A stretch of 64,000 nt of DNA from Primulina eburnea (taxonomy: Eukaryota; Streptophyta; Magnoliopsida; Lamiales; Gesneriaceae): assembly GCF_022965805.1 (NCBI RefSeq), contig NC_133101.1, positions 46,890,342 to 46,954,341 on the forward strand, given 5' to 3'. Positions 47,619 to 59,194 of this stretch are shown here, one piece after another. Position numbers and translations under genes: made by a program. The notes beneath the pieces were generated by a model. That model did not search any database. It saw only the letters and a list, made by a program, of their open reading frames with translations, and was not told the origin of the DNA. The stretch's first letter is position 1. Each line of letters opens with the position of its first letter.

Positions 47619-50131
47619 TGTAAGGACCAGAAAATTTAAATTTTTGTAACCTAAATGCATGCAATCTAGGGTTTTATTAAAATTATGTGTTTATTTATTT
47701 TGTGAATTTAATGCATAAATATTGCATGAATAGGACTTATTTCATGATATTTTAAAAGTTCATGCATTAGGGTTTTTAAGCTGCATTTCGCGTTCGAATG
47801 AGGAACGAAGACCGGGGAAAATTACGAAAAATATTTTTCTTGAATGATTAATTTTAATTAATTATTATAAGGTGTTTTAAGTGTTTTTTTCCAAGAAATG
47901 GGCCTTGTTGGTTTATTTACTCGTCAGAGCATATTTTAAAATCTGTACGTAAATTTTAACGATTCAGAGGATTTTTTGAGGGCTCGGGCAATTTTTAAAA
48001 AAACGTACCTAAATGAAATATTTTTAGGTAATGTTTTTGGGCTTGATGGGTTTGTTTTAGAGATTAATGGGCTCAAAAAGCCTTTTAAACCATTTTTTTA
48101 TATTTAGGGCCCATTAGTGCATGTCTTATTTACTTAAAACCTAACCTAATCAAACCCTAAACCTAAATATATCCCTTGGCTGCCCACCCCATCTCCATCA
48201 GCAGACTCCACCCTCGGTTTTCAGCAGCAAGGTCGGCTCCTCTATTTTCTTTAAAGAAAAACATTTCATCGCTCCTCCAATGCTTCCCCTACGCGCTTTT
48301 CTTCAAGTTTCCGTTCATAAATAATCAAGGCACACATGTTTCTTCCTTTGCACATCATCCAAGCCAATATTATACGAAACTCTATGTAAATTCATGTAAA
48401 ACTTTTGATCCAAATCATGTGTGCATTTCGTTGAAGGTTTATATGAAAATATTGCACCCTAATGTTTGTTACTCACGTTCTTTGTTTACCGTGGTGCAAC
48501 GGGCTGCCGAGAAAGGGTCTTTAAGGGCTAAATATGTCAAGGAGTATGTTGTCACTAGGCTGGAGTCGAGATTTGGTGATGTACGCTAGAAGCCGTGAGT
48601 CGTAAGTTCAAGCTTGGTTCAATTTTGGGGAGATCGTGTGAAAGGGGTTTGAGCTGGCAGTGCATGGGTCGATCCAAGGCTTGGATCAGACCCTGGTGGG
48701 TCTGAGACATGGCTTAGGACGCTCAAACGCTGCTAGAGCCACCCGTGAAGACGATCGATCATGGAGAAGTGAGGTTGGTTGCGGGTGTGCTTTCCTTGGT
48801 GACTAGTGAGTGTAGGCGAGTTACGGTTTGCATGGGGCTATGGCCGTGGGTTCAGCAGGTCCAAAGGGGTCCTTGGGTGGTCAAGGTGAGACTTGTTCGG
48901 GCTGGTCCTCCTTGTCGTGAGCTAAATGCGATATTATGGAGCATGGTTGCACTAGGGTTAGAACTTGACAGTGGGATGGAATGTGAGGTTTATGGGTTGG
49001 TAGGATGTATTTTAGGCACGGTTTAAGTTTGGAATATTTGGTTAAGTTTCGGGTCGATTCGAGATAAAACCGGGACGTCGGTCCAAGTTTTAAAACGAAT
49101 CGAATAAGTTTTGAAAGGATTCTAGTTTACGTCTAAGAAAGAAATTTAAATATTTTTTTGGATATTTTAAGGAGTTTGGTAAGCTTCGGGTCGAAATTTT
49201 GAGGTCCATGGGTAAAACGGTCATTTTGGGTTTCCAGGGACAAAATTGGCATTTTGCACTTGGGGTGAGATTTTAATCCTGGAAGCGCCATGAGCAACTA
49301 TTTATCATGCTTTTAAATGTTAATACATCATGATCATGATTTTTGTGAAATTATGAAAAATACGTTGCATGCTTGATTTTAAGAAAAATTTACGCACATG
49401 CATGATTTTGATAAGTGATGAAAATGATGATATTCTGAAGGATGGGAATTAGTTGTGATTAACGATGTATATGTAAATTCTTAAGATTTATATGTAAATC
49501 CTGATGATGAAGCCTAGGCACAGTGAATGAGTAATACTGTCACTGATGTTCGACAGCCGTCGGGTACCACGGTTTTATGTAGATGGATCCATCGTATAAT
49601 GATGAACGATGTTACGAAAGTCACAAATAATGAACTGTTTCAATTAAAGGAAAGGTATATGTATATGATGTTACAATGAACTGTTTTGACAAGTTATGAT
49701 TTCATATGGCACGTTTACATTTACGCTTTTAAAGTTCATGAAATGTATGTTGATTACAATATATTTTTCACTAATGTGTGCTATATATATGTACTTGTTA
49801 TCTCAGTGCAGGTGTGTTGAGTCTTTAGACTCACTAGGTGTGAATGATGAAGGTGAGCATGTCGATGAGGGGACTAGAGGTGCCGAATTCTGAGTAGGTA
49901 GAACTGGAGGTACGTGCACGACCCGATGACCACATTTATTCCGCACATTATGATCTTATGAGATTTGAGAGGATTTGAAAATTTTTATACATTGGTTTTG
50001 ATACGATGATGATTATTAGGATTTTTACTCGTTTATGTTTACGCATATTCTGTTGAACGAGTTTGACCATTTTAAACTGCACTATTTTAAATTGTCAAAT
50101 ATTTATGATTATTTTTAAATGTACATTTTCA
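47619..50131 (+). repeat. Family D LTR (about 2.5 kb)
   Basis: TGTAAGGACC to about ACATTTTCA. It holds the TGAGTC...GACTCA palindrome (49818-49837) and TTATTCCGCAC. No primer site follows: pol of another element begins at once, so it is a solo or truncated LTR. Flanks TGATG and GCAGG do not match. The right edge could lie up to 25 bp earlier. ORFs at 48176-48589 and 48745-49026 have no recognisable product. Confidence 0.72.
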
Positions 50132-50755
50132 GCAGGCGCTAGACGATATGGTGCCATCAAGATCGGCACAGTACTCAACATTACCTCAATATAAAACCCC
50201 ACCTCTCTCTCGGGTGGAATGCCAGAAACATCGTCAGGTAAAACATTCGGAAAGTCCTTGACGACTTCCACATCTTCTATCGATCGAGTGCCAATGTCGG
50301 GTATGGATATAATACTAGCAAGAAAACCTTGGCAGCCTCTCTGGATAAGCTTCTTCGTAGGAATACATGAAATAATGTGCGGCACCTGTTTGTTCTGCAC
50401 AGCCTCAAAGATGAATGATTTCCCATTGGGCGGTCTAATAGATAATGACCTATGCTGGAAATTTATAGTTGCTCAGTTCAGTGTGAGCCAATCCATGCCC
50501 AAAATAATGTCGAACTCGGGTATTGGCAACACAATAATGTCCACTCGAACGACATTCATCTTCAACTTGAGCTCCACATAATTAACCATGCTTGTAGAGA
50601 TCATATGCTTGCCCGAAGGCACTGTGAATCTGAATCCCGACTCCACATCCTCCAGCAAGATTTCCATTCGTTTCACGAAGGATTCAAATACGAATCAATG
50701 CGTAGTTCCAGAATCTAGCAAAACGTAGGTACCTATACCCACTAACAATATTCTG
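50132..50755 (-). pseudogene. C-like protease/RT N-terminal fragment, reversed
   Basis: The minus strand reads from a broken protease (FESFVKR..., then DIIVLPIPEFDIILGMDWLTLN) to the RT N-terminus (VMLSTVPILMAPYRLAPA). It is closest to element C. It plausibly continues C' (38684-39069), split by element C and missing most of RT. The open frames are 50095-50400 and 50473-50676. Confidence 0.8.
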
Positions 50756-51059
50756 TCTATGATAATATTTGCATTATACTCAAGAAAGGCCATAAAAATT
50801 CAGAAATTTCCTATCATCTAGCCCTTCTAGTTTCTCATATTAGCAAATTAGTCCCTTGATTTTCGAAAAATTGCCAAATAGTTCTAGGATTCTTCAAATT
50901 CAGCGCACGTTTTTGCCATTTAACCCCTCAAGGTTTCGAATTTAAGCAATTAAGTCCCCAACATTTCCTCAATAATCTCGAAAATTGCTAATTAGCCCCT
51001 TAACTCTCTAGGTTGACATAGTTCAGTCCTTAATTTTTCAGTCCTGAAGGGTTAGGAAG
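50756..51059. other. No gene recognised
   Basis: Simple AT-rich sequence with repeated AATTAGTCCCTT-like phrases. I could not match it to another part of the window. Confidence 0.5.
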
Positions 51060-51754
51060 GCTCAAGGCTGTCTAGACGGAGGCTAGGTTAAGGAGGGCAA
51101 CAACCGCGAGCCTTAGAACCCATGTGGTGTGTGCACTTCTTGATGATTGAAGGATGGGGTGCGTAGGCTGTAAGCTTGAACCAGGGGGCTCGGTAGGCTC
51201 CTAGGCAGGGTCAGCTCAATGATGGCTAGGCGCTGGTGGTCCAGTGGTTTGAGAGAAGGGAAACTGCAAGCCCTAGGAGAAAAACAAAGGTTGGTCACGG
51301 TGCCGAGCTGAGGGTGCCAGGGGCTAGTGCGATTGTCCAGGATGGTTCAAAGTGTTCCAATAGGGAAGCCTGGTTGTCTGGGCATGGGCTGGTCCAAGGT
51401 AGCTCGAGAGTTTTGGGAATAAAGTGGCTTCATTGGGGTTAGGGTTCGAGAATGGCTAGGAAGGGAGATGGGGTTCGAACCGTGGTTCACGGGGGTTGGT
51501 TAGTGGTTCACATGGGTATTTTAGGAATGAAATGCTTATGTTTAAAATTTGAAAGAAAATATTAAGTTTTGAATTAATTTGGGTTTAAAACGCTTCACAG
51601 TTTAGTTATTAAGACAATAAATCAAAAGGCACGGGTTTACGTCTAAGAAATATATTATAAGTCAAATTTAAGCTTATATGATGCTATGGATAGGCTCGCG
51701 TCAAGAAAAGTAAGAAAAGAGTCAGAATTGAGGAGTTCGAGGTTCGGGGATAAA
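51060..51754 (+). repeat. Family C-like LTR fragment
   Basis: It matches the middle of the element C LTR (about 40080-40810), for example GGTTCACGGGGGTTGGTTA and TTGAATTAATT phrases, but is diverged. Both ends are truncated. Confidence 0.65.
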
Positions 51755-52427
51755 ATGGTCAAATTAGTAGGTCGAGGAACCAAGTGTGTGGGGATCCGAA
51801 CTTAATTCAATTCTTAATCACTTTCTGGGAACAATTAATCAATTAACATAAACAGGGTCTAATTTTTTTTTTTAAATACAAAAGTACGTAGCATATGAAA
51901 TAAGTCTTATCTCATTTACAAGATTAATATCCAGATCTAAGTACAAGTCCTGTACAAACGTAAATCATAATATCTACTGTTTCTTCACTATATCTCAGGT
52001 GATGTAATAGATATACTCCTAAGTCCGGATCTCCACGCTAAATGTCTTCTCTCATCCTCTTCTTGACCCTGATTCAGCCCCACCTGTTGTCATGCACACA
52101 TACAAAACAAGACAACAACCGGATAACTCCGGTGAGAAATACATCCCAGTATAAACAATGTAAACATGCAATCATATAAAGACATATACAAAAGCATATA
52201 ACCGATATCATTAATATGCAGCCATTCAACAAACATGAATGATAGGAAACTGTAAATCAACTTGTCATATTAGACTTGACTCAAACAACGCGTCATCTCA
52301 GACTCGACTTATTCCTAATCTAGGGATCCCGGTGTCTGGATATTGACAATTATATCGAATCTCAGTCGATAGGAATGAATCAATTCCTAAACGTCATCAA
52401 TATAATTCATATACCCAGTGTCTGGAC

Positions 52428-52527
52428 GAATCAGCCACAGAATTGACGAATCAGCCAAGGACTAGGCGAATCAGCCGGTGATTAGGCGAATCAGCCGATA
52501 GCTAGACGAATCAACCGATAGCTAGAC
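52428..52527. repeat. 20 bp tandem repeat in LTR B3 (5 units)
   Basis: Five consecutive units of GAATCAGCCGATAGCTAGAC type. Confidence 0.88.
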
Positions 52528-53230
52528 TAATACATACATTGTCTATGAATCAATAAACAACACACATCAATGTCATTAATTGAAAATATCACTGCAATAA
52601 ACTAAGGTATGTGATTTAGGGAAACTTGAGTCAAACCTCACTCGAGTTGTGCAATCCCAACTCAACATTAATTTTTACCTTTCTTTCTGATACTCTGACT
52701 CTGTTGAAGTCTCAAACTCAAAGCCTGACAATACTCAATCTGAAATAACAATATCGAGGGTACGGTATCAACACACCACTCAATCAATACTGGATATAAT
52801 CATAATTCAATCAAATTCTGTTTCAACAACATAATGTCATAATTTCAATATATATCCAGCACTAACGTATCAGTCAGATATCAATCCCAACACCTCATAC
52901 TCGATAATACTTCAATCCTGATATCAATTCCATTCCAAATTTCATAACAATTCCATATGGTATTTGTTTCTCAATCTAGTTTCGATTATACGATGTCTAG
53001 CATGTCAAGAACATCATATATGAATCATATCAGATTCTGACAATACCATAATTTCAAATCATATCAAAACGTAGTAAACTTACATCCAGTTGTAGCCTAC
53101 GTCGATAGGAACTCAGTACTGAAGTCAGATTCAAAATCAGACGGACGGATTGAAATATAAAGGCGTAAGGATTTTCGGAGCTTCTTCGGCCTCTTCTGAT
53201 TTTTCTTCCTTTTTGAAGAATTAAATGTAC

Positions 53231-53232
53231 GT

Positions 53233-53309
<77 letters not shown>
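53231..53309. repeat. TA microsatellite at the LTR B3 TATA position
   Basis: About 80 bp of nearly pure TA dinucleotides, where the related LTRs have a TATA-like run. Confidence 0.9.
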
Positions 53310-53314
<5 letters not shown>

Positions 53315-53356
53315 GCACGCATGTAAGGCAAGTGGCTCGCCCCTTTGTGCTGCACG

Positions 53357-53482
53357 TCTCGCGCTCGGGCGGTCATGAATTTCCGCCCGGGCGCCACATC
53401 TTCTGTCCGCAGCATACCTTATCGAACATTGGCGCTCGGGCGGTATCGGGCGGTCACTTTCTACCGCTCGGACGCCAATAGT
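53357..53482. repeat. GC-rich palindrome cluster in LTR B3
   Basis: GCGCTCGGGCGGT, CCGCCCGGGCGCC and related phrases recur four or five times, in the same LTR position as the clusters of B, B2 and E but with a different core. Confidence 0.8.
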
Positions 53483-53800
53483 TCTGTCCAAAAATGGCAT
53501 CCTTCATATGCTTTGGCCAACCTAGTCTCGAACTAACCCGTCTATAATCATATCATTTCCAAAATCAATCATCTCATATTAACAAGATCAAAATCTCGGG
53601 CATTACAAAGTGCCATATTATGTTTCTTTCAAACTGATTCAATTCTTCCTACATAGCATCTATCCAGTTAGTATCATTTAGTGCATCATAAATTTTGTTA
53701 GGTTCTAACTGAGAAAAAAATGTTTCATGCATAAATTCATCAATCATTTGCTTTCTAGTTCTAAGAGGACCGGTTGGGTTACCGATATGGGTTGGACTAA

Positions 53801-56172
53801 GTGAGAACCTGGAATTTCCGAAAAAGATCATGAAAGAAATAAAACTCGAAATTAAACTCAAAACTTTAAGCTTAATTATAAGAATCAATTATAAACTTAA
53901 ATTTTTCAGCTAACACAACTAGAGGAAGTAACTCTAAAAGCTCGAAGATGAACTAAAAAGGGATCTACGCCATATGGAACTGCATCAATCAAAGAGTCGT
54001 CACTAGAGGAGAAAACCCCCAACTCAAAGACTCAATCTTTTAGCTCAATGAAGCTCACACCCTTGTCCTAAAAGAACCAAGAATGGAGCTAAGAGAAAAG
54101 CTAGGAGGCTTGGACAAATTTATTGTGCAAGAATTTGTCCCTTTGGTAAACCAATGTGACTCTTGAGATTGGATAAAAATTTTGACCACAATGAATGCCT
54201 TTCTTGGGCATCAAGGGGACGGCCAAGGATATGTGAAAGGCAAAAAAAATTTCCTATAAATAGTACCTCAAACCTCACATAAAATGCACTCCAAAAACCC
54301 TCACAAGCCACAAGAAAAAATCGGCCATCTCCTTCTTCAAGCAACTCTCGGCCGACATCATTGGAGAAGAAGAAGGATGTTTGTTCCATTTGTTTAGTGT
54401 AGTAAAGTTCTATGTATACTGTCGTGGAGTTCATTTCCACAATTGGCTGCCATTTGTCCAAGTTTGAACAATGTCTCTTACAGCACGATTAAACTATCGG
54501 TAAGTGGGTTTTTGTTACGTATTTTTCTTGTAATTTAAACTTTGCATAAATATATCATGAGATGCTCGTATGTATGGCCTTATGTTTGAAAAACAATGCT
54601 TATACAATTTAAAACCTCTATAGATGTATGAAATACATTTTCTGATTTTGATATTCTTTGATTCTGCTGAATTCGTACAAAATTCTGATAACTTATGTTC
54701 GGTAAATTTGATTCTGTGATACACTGTTACAATTCAAATTTGATGTGGGATGATATTTGTAATTCTGTCTGGCCCCCATAAGTGGGTATAAAATGCTAGA
54801 GTAGGTGCCCGGCAAGCCAACTTGTGGCTCGAGCTTTATTGACTCTAATGTAAAACATTCTTTATTTTAATAATATTTTATGATTATGGCATTATACTTT
54901 ATCTGTATACCCATGCAAGCTGCATAGATAAAGTTCTTGAATATACAATAGGTACCATGAGGTCTGTGTCGCAACGTAAGATCATAAAACTCATTAAGAA
55001 GTGTACCGTATATTCTAAACAGGTTCCTAGTCGAATCAGCCGCCTAAAACAAGGATAAAGGTCGCTCGAGCTTGGGACTAGCATCTGTGGTGTAAATGCC
55101 ATGTTTCACTGGCAAGGGCATGGAGATGTCCATTCACATAGATGGGTGATCATATGATGATGCACTAAAAAACCCTCCCTCGGACTATCCAAGTGGTTCC
55201 TACTTATCGAGTGGAATAGTTCGCAGTTATGGTTGTACACCATTAGTCCTTTGACTCGGGACAATTTAGGGGCTATACATACCAGCATGCACTTTGATCC
55301 CTTTACCGACTCCATCGAGGGTCATCAGGTGGCGAGGTTGGGTGTAGTTTCGAAATACGTAGGAGCAAATGCATTGTAGTCGGGATTCAACGTTCGCCTA
55401 CGGGTGAAGATATACTATGTGATCTGATGAGTTGATAGTGCAAGGAGTCTCTGGCCAAAGCAAGAAATGTGCTTTTAGGGAAGGTGTTTTCCTAGTTGCA
55501 TATATCATGCCACTATTAGTACTCAAGATAAATCGCATCGTTATCGAATTCATATGCAACTCTCGATATACCAATGGTTGCAGATTCAATTGGGATATAT
55601 ATGTTGAAAGGACCGTATTGTACTCTAACCATGACTAAACGTTCTTGCAGGTACTATCAGTGATACCTAGTGGATCATGGGGCGATGATACTAGATGCTC
55701 TTACCATGATCCAAAGGGTGCAATCAGAAATGAGCTCTGACATTCTTGATCAAAGAGTTGATGAAAAGAATGGAGCTAACTAGGATAAGCCCGAATAAGA
55801 GTAAATGTTATTCTGAATCACATGGAGATATAAACCCACGGCTAGCTGTATCCCTGAACCATTGTGGGTCACACAAGTATCGGATTCTGTGTTCCCGTTG
55901 AGATAGTCAAATTTCAAGGAGTTGTAATTTGGCGACTATAGTTTGATGGAGATCAAACAAGAAGCTTATAAAGGAGTTTATGAGCTGATTCCAAAGGATG
56001 GAAGAAATGGAAGTTGTCATGATTGCTAAATAAGGAAGGAGAGTGGAAATGCCTGTTTTGTGAAGGAGTTCACTAAAACTGGCAGCTGCCAAATATGGTA
56101 ACTGCCATATTTGGTAAATGAAAATTTTGATCTTCGATATTTTCAATTCATTATATGAACAAGATTTGTATC
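53801..56172 (+). repeat. Unclassified LTR-like DNA, left part
   Basis: No gene recognised. A plant-type TATA box (CTATAAATAG) is at 54260-54269, followed by CA-rich leader-like sequence and GGCCATCTCC phrases that resemble the region after the second TATA box at 58669. It may be the LTR and leader of an unplaced element. A hAT-like transposon splits it at 56173. Confidence 0.45.
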
Positions 56173-56430
56173 CATGGTTCGCCGGAACGGTTGCGGTGCT
56201 TGGAACGGCAACGACCGTTCCAGTTCCAATGTTATGTTGCGGAACGGTTGCGGAACAGTTGTATAAAAAAATTAATAAATTCAAAAAATTGATAAAAAAT
56301 TTAAATATAAATTACATCATACTAAAAAATAAAATATATGAAGTTATTACAAATTAATATATCAATACAAAACTATTTTACAATAATAGCACAATAAGAA
56401 ATACACACAAAAAATTATAACATAACAAAG

Positions 56431-56992
56431 CTAATACCATGAAGTGTGACGTGGAGGAGCGAGATCATTGTTATATTCTTCATCACTATCTCGTAGATTA
56501 AATTGATTTCGAACATTTGGATATTGACGTGATTGTTCATAGGGATATTGATTAGATTGAGATGACGAAAGATCATTAGAATGTGATGACTAATTTTGTA
56601 ATAGTGTTTCGTCACGACGATTATAGTATCCGAATCCACGATACACAGTAGAACTATCAGCTGTACTTGAAGATCTATACTCGAGACCATGACGTCCAAC
56701 ACCACGCCATATAGATGATGAAGATTCATTATATCTATCACCAATATACTGAGACGACCCATAATCAAATCCACGATGTCTAATTCCAGTGTGTACCAGA
56801 TGTTGAAAAATCAAATTATCTATCAAAAGAATCGTGTGTAGAATTATAATTACTCTGATATCCATATCCACCTGATTGATATCCAGCCGGATCATACCCA
56901 ACATGCTGAGAGTCCCAATTGTAACTCATCGATCCATAATTATCTGTCATTTGAATTGGTCGATGTCCCCCCAATCCATAACCATAACCATA
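56431..56992 (-). pseudogene. Coding remnant in outer hAT-like copy
   Basis: The minus strand reads as a Gly/Tyr/Ser/Asn-rich low-complexity protein (DPAGYQSGGYGYQSNYNS), changes frame near 56815, then has DYGSSQYIGDRYNESSSS and an Asp/Glu-rich tail ending with TAG at 56431-56433. It might be the C-terminal tail of a transposase or a captured host fragment; I do not recognise it. The frame is broken once or twice. Confidence 0.4.
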
Positions 56993-57009
56993 AATGAACC
57001 ATAAACAAT

Positions 57010-58047
57010 CATGGTTCGCCAGAACGGTTGCGGTGCTTGGAACGACAACGACCGTTCCAGTTCCAATGTTATGTTGCGGAACGGTTGTATAAAAAAATTA
57101 ATAAATTCAAAAAATTGGTAAAAAATTTAAATATAAATTACATCATACTAAAAAATAAAATATATGAAGTTATTACAAATTACTATATCAATACAAAACT
57201 ATTTTACAATAATAGCACAATAAGAAATACACACTAAAAATTATAACATACCAAAGCTAATACCATGAAGTGTGACGCGGAGGAGCGAGATCATTGTTAT
57301 ATTCTTCATCACTATCTCGTAGATTAAATTGATTTCGAACATTTGGATATTGACGTGATTGTTCATAGGGATATTGATTAGATTGAGATGACGAAAGATC
57401 ATTAGAATGGGATGATTAATTTTGTAATAGTGTTTCGTCACGATGATTATAGTATCCGAATCCACGATACACAGTAGAACTATCAGCTGTACTTGAAGAT
57501 CTATACTCGAGACCATGACGTCCAACACCACGCCATATAGATGATGAAGATTCATTATATCTATCACCAATATACTGAGACGACCCATAATCAAATCCAC
57601 GATGTCTAATTCAATGTGTACCAGATGTTGAAATCAAATTATCTATCAAAAGAATCGTGTGTAGAATTATAATTACTCTGATATCCATATCCACCTGATT
57701 GATATCCAGCCGGATCATACCCAACATGCTGAGAGTCCCAATTGTAACTCATCGATCCATAATTATCTGTCATTTGAATTGGTCGATGTCCCCCCAATCC
57801 ATAACCATAACCATAAATTAACCATAAACAATAACCATTACCATACACCGTAATGAACCATATATATCTCATAATCATATTTTTTAAACACCAAACCGTT
57901 CCGCTTTCCCGTTCCGTTCTGCTTTCCCGTTAAATCGCCGATAAAACAGTCGAAGAACAGCGCTACAAAACAATCACCGCTTTGCCCTGGAACTTTGGAA
58001 CGGTGGTCACCGTTCCCGTTCCGTTCCGGCCGTTCCGGCGAACCATG
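57010..58047. mobile_element. hAT-like transposon (inner copy) nested in the outer one
   Basis: 1038 bp with the same terminal repeats (one mismatch at the left) and its own 8 bp target duplication TAAACAAT (57002-57009, 58048-58055). Its sequence is nearly identical to the outer copy, so the family was active after the outer copy landed. Confidence 0.9.
57257..57838 (-). pseudogene. Coding remnant in inner hAT-like copy
   Basis: The same low-complexity sequence as in the outer copy, with a few substitutions and a stop at 57257-57259. Two nearly identical copies show it is a standard part of this element family, not a chance frame of one insertion. Confidence 0.4.
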
Positions 58048-58288
58048 TAAACAATAACCATTACCATACACCGTAATGAACCATATATATCTCATAATCA
58101 TATTTTTTAAACACCAAACCGTTCCGCTTTCCCGTTCCGTTCTGCTTTCCCGTTAAATCGCCGATAAAACGTCGAAGAACAGCGCTACAAAACAATCACC
58201 GCTTTGCCCTGGAACTTTGGAACGGTGGTCACCGTTCCCGTTCCGTTCCGGCCACATAACGGTCGTTCCGGCGAACCATGTTTGTATC

Positions 58289-59194
58289 CTTGACACATCG
58301 GCGCTCTCAGATCGTCGATCGTGGTTATAATGAGTTCGAAATCATTTATTTAATGAGAGAATTTACTAATTAAATGATTGTGCTAGTAGTGGTGACTATT
58401 AATATGCACAAATTCTCATATATGTTCTAGAGGAGTCTAGAATTAAATTAATCAAGGAGTTAATTTATTAATTATATAATGGTTATTTAATTCAATTAAA
58501 ATACATGTATATATTTTATATGGTGATATAAATATGTGTATATAATATTATTATATCATATATTATTAAAGGTTAATAAATAAATTATATATTAATTATA
58601 TGATAGTTTAAATATAATGAAATTATTATAGTCATTGTGGGGGAGAGACTCCTAGATTAGGAGTCTCACTCTATAAGTACATCATTATGGCTCATTGTTG
58701 AAAGATGAAAAATTGCACACAAAAACCACTCCAAAACCTCTCCCATCTTGGTTGCAAAGTCACGGCCACTTCATAGATTTGGGGAAGAAATTTTGGCCAA
58801 AAAAAGCAAATTGGATTTGCTTAATTAATGATTAAGAATCATTAATTATTGGTTAATTATTGATTAAGAATCAATAAGAAAAAATTAACAAAATCTTCCC
58901 ACGTTTTGAAAGCTAACTCTCGGCCATCTCTTGGAGATTTAAGGAAAAAAATTTGGCCTCAAGTTTCTTCCAGCGCCGCGCCGCTTCGTCTTCGAATTTT
59001 GGAAATTCGGAGGCTACAATATTGACGCACAAATCGTTTGTGATTTCTAGTGCAATCCAAGGAGGAACAAAGTTTCTGATCGTGAACCTAATTAGGCGAT
59101 AAAAGGAGAAGAGCCGTTCGTAGCGAATTACAAGAAGCGCTATATCCGCCTAAAGACTGGAATAGTTTGGAGTCCAGCGTCTAAAATGAAAAGG
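58289..59194 (+). repeat. Unclassified LTR-like DNA, right part
   Basis: It continues 53801-56172 beyond the transposon. A very AT-rich stretch (58480-58620) is followed by a TATA box (TCTATAAGTA, 58669-58678) and leader-like sequence. No gene. It ends where LTR E begins at 59195. Confidence 0.5.

Larger units (their letters stand above)
51787..53607 (-). repeat. B-type solo LTR (B3, 1821 bp) with perfect TSD
   Basis: On the minus strand TGTAATGCCCG (53607) to ...CCCCACA (51787). AAGTG flanks both ends (51782-51786, 53608-53612). No internal domain. It contains a 20 bp tandem repeat (52428-52527), a TA microsatellite (53231-53309) and a CGCCCGGGCG-type palindrome cluster (53357-53482). Confidence 0.92.
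51755..53800 (-). pseudogene. Copia pol fragment (start of RT), split by solo LTR B3
   Basis: The minus strand from about 53800 encodes a Ty1/copia segment before RT (GNPTGPLRTRKQ, then EPNKIYDALNDTNWIDAM). It reads through one TAG into the ELNQFER block at about 53615. On the other side of the LTR (51786 down to about 51755) it continues as the usual HLVPRP motif, so the insertion sits inside this fragment. The rest of the copia element is not present. Assignment rests on these conserved motifs. Confidence 0.75.
56173..58280. mobile_element. hAT-like non-autonomous transposon (outer copy)
   Basis: Terminal inverted repeats CATGGTTCGCCGGAACG (17 bp, perfect) and an 8 bp target duplication TTTGTATC (56165-56172, 58281-58288). 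Eight-base duplications and CA-starting termini fit the hAT superfamily. Without the nested copy it is about 1.06 kb. It holds no complete transposase. Confidence 0.88.

Noticed and set aside
48176..49026. Two ORFs (137 and 93 codons) that could be host genes
   Set aside because: Both are inside the family D LTR, have no recognisable domain, and the equivalent region of the D-like LTR at 17039-19538 does not keep them.
47619..50131. Complete family D retrotransposon
   Set aside because: No primer site, coding region or second LTR follows; only one LTR is present.
53054..53500. 148-codon minus-strand ORF with a Tyr-Ile run
   Set aside because: It is a translation of the TA microsatellite and flanking LTR B3 sequence.
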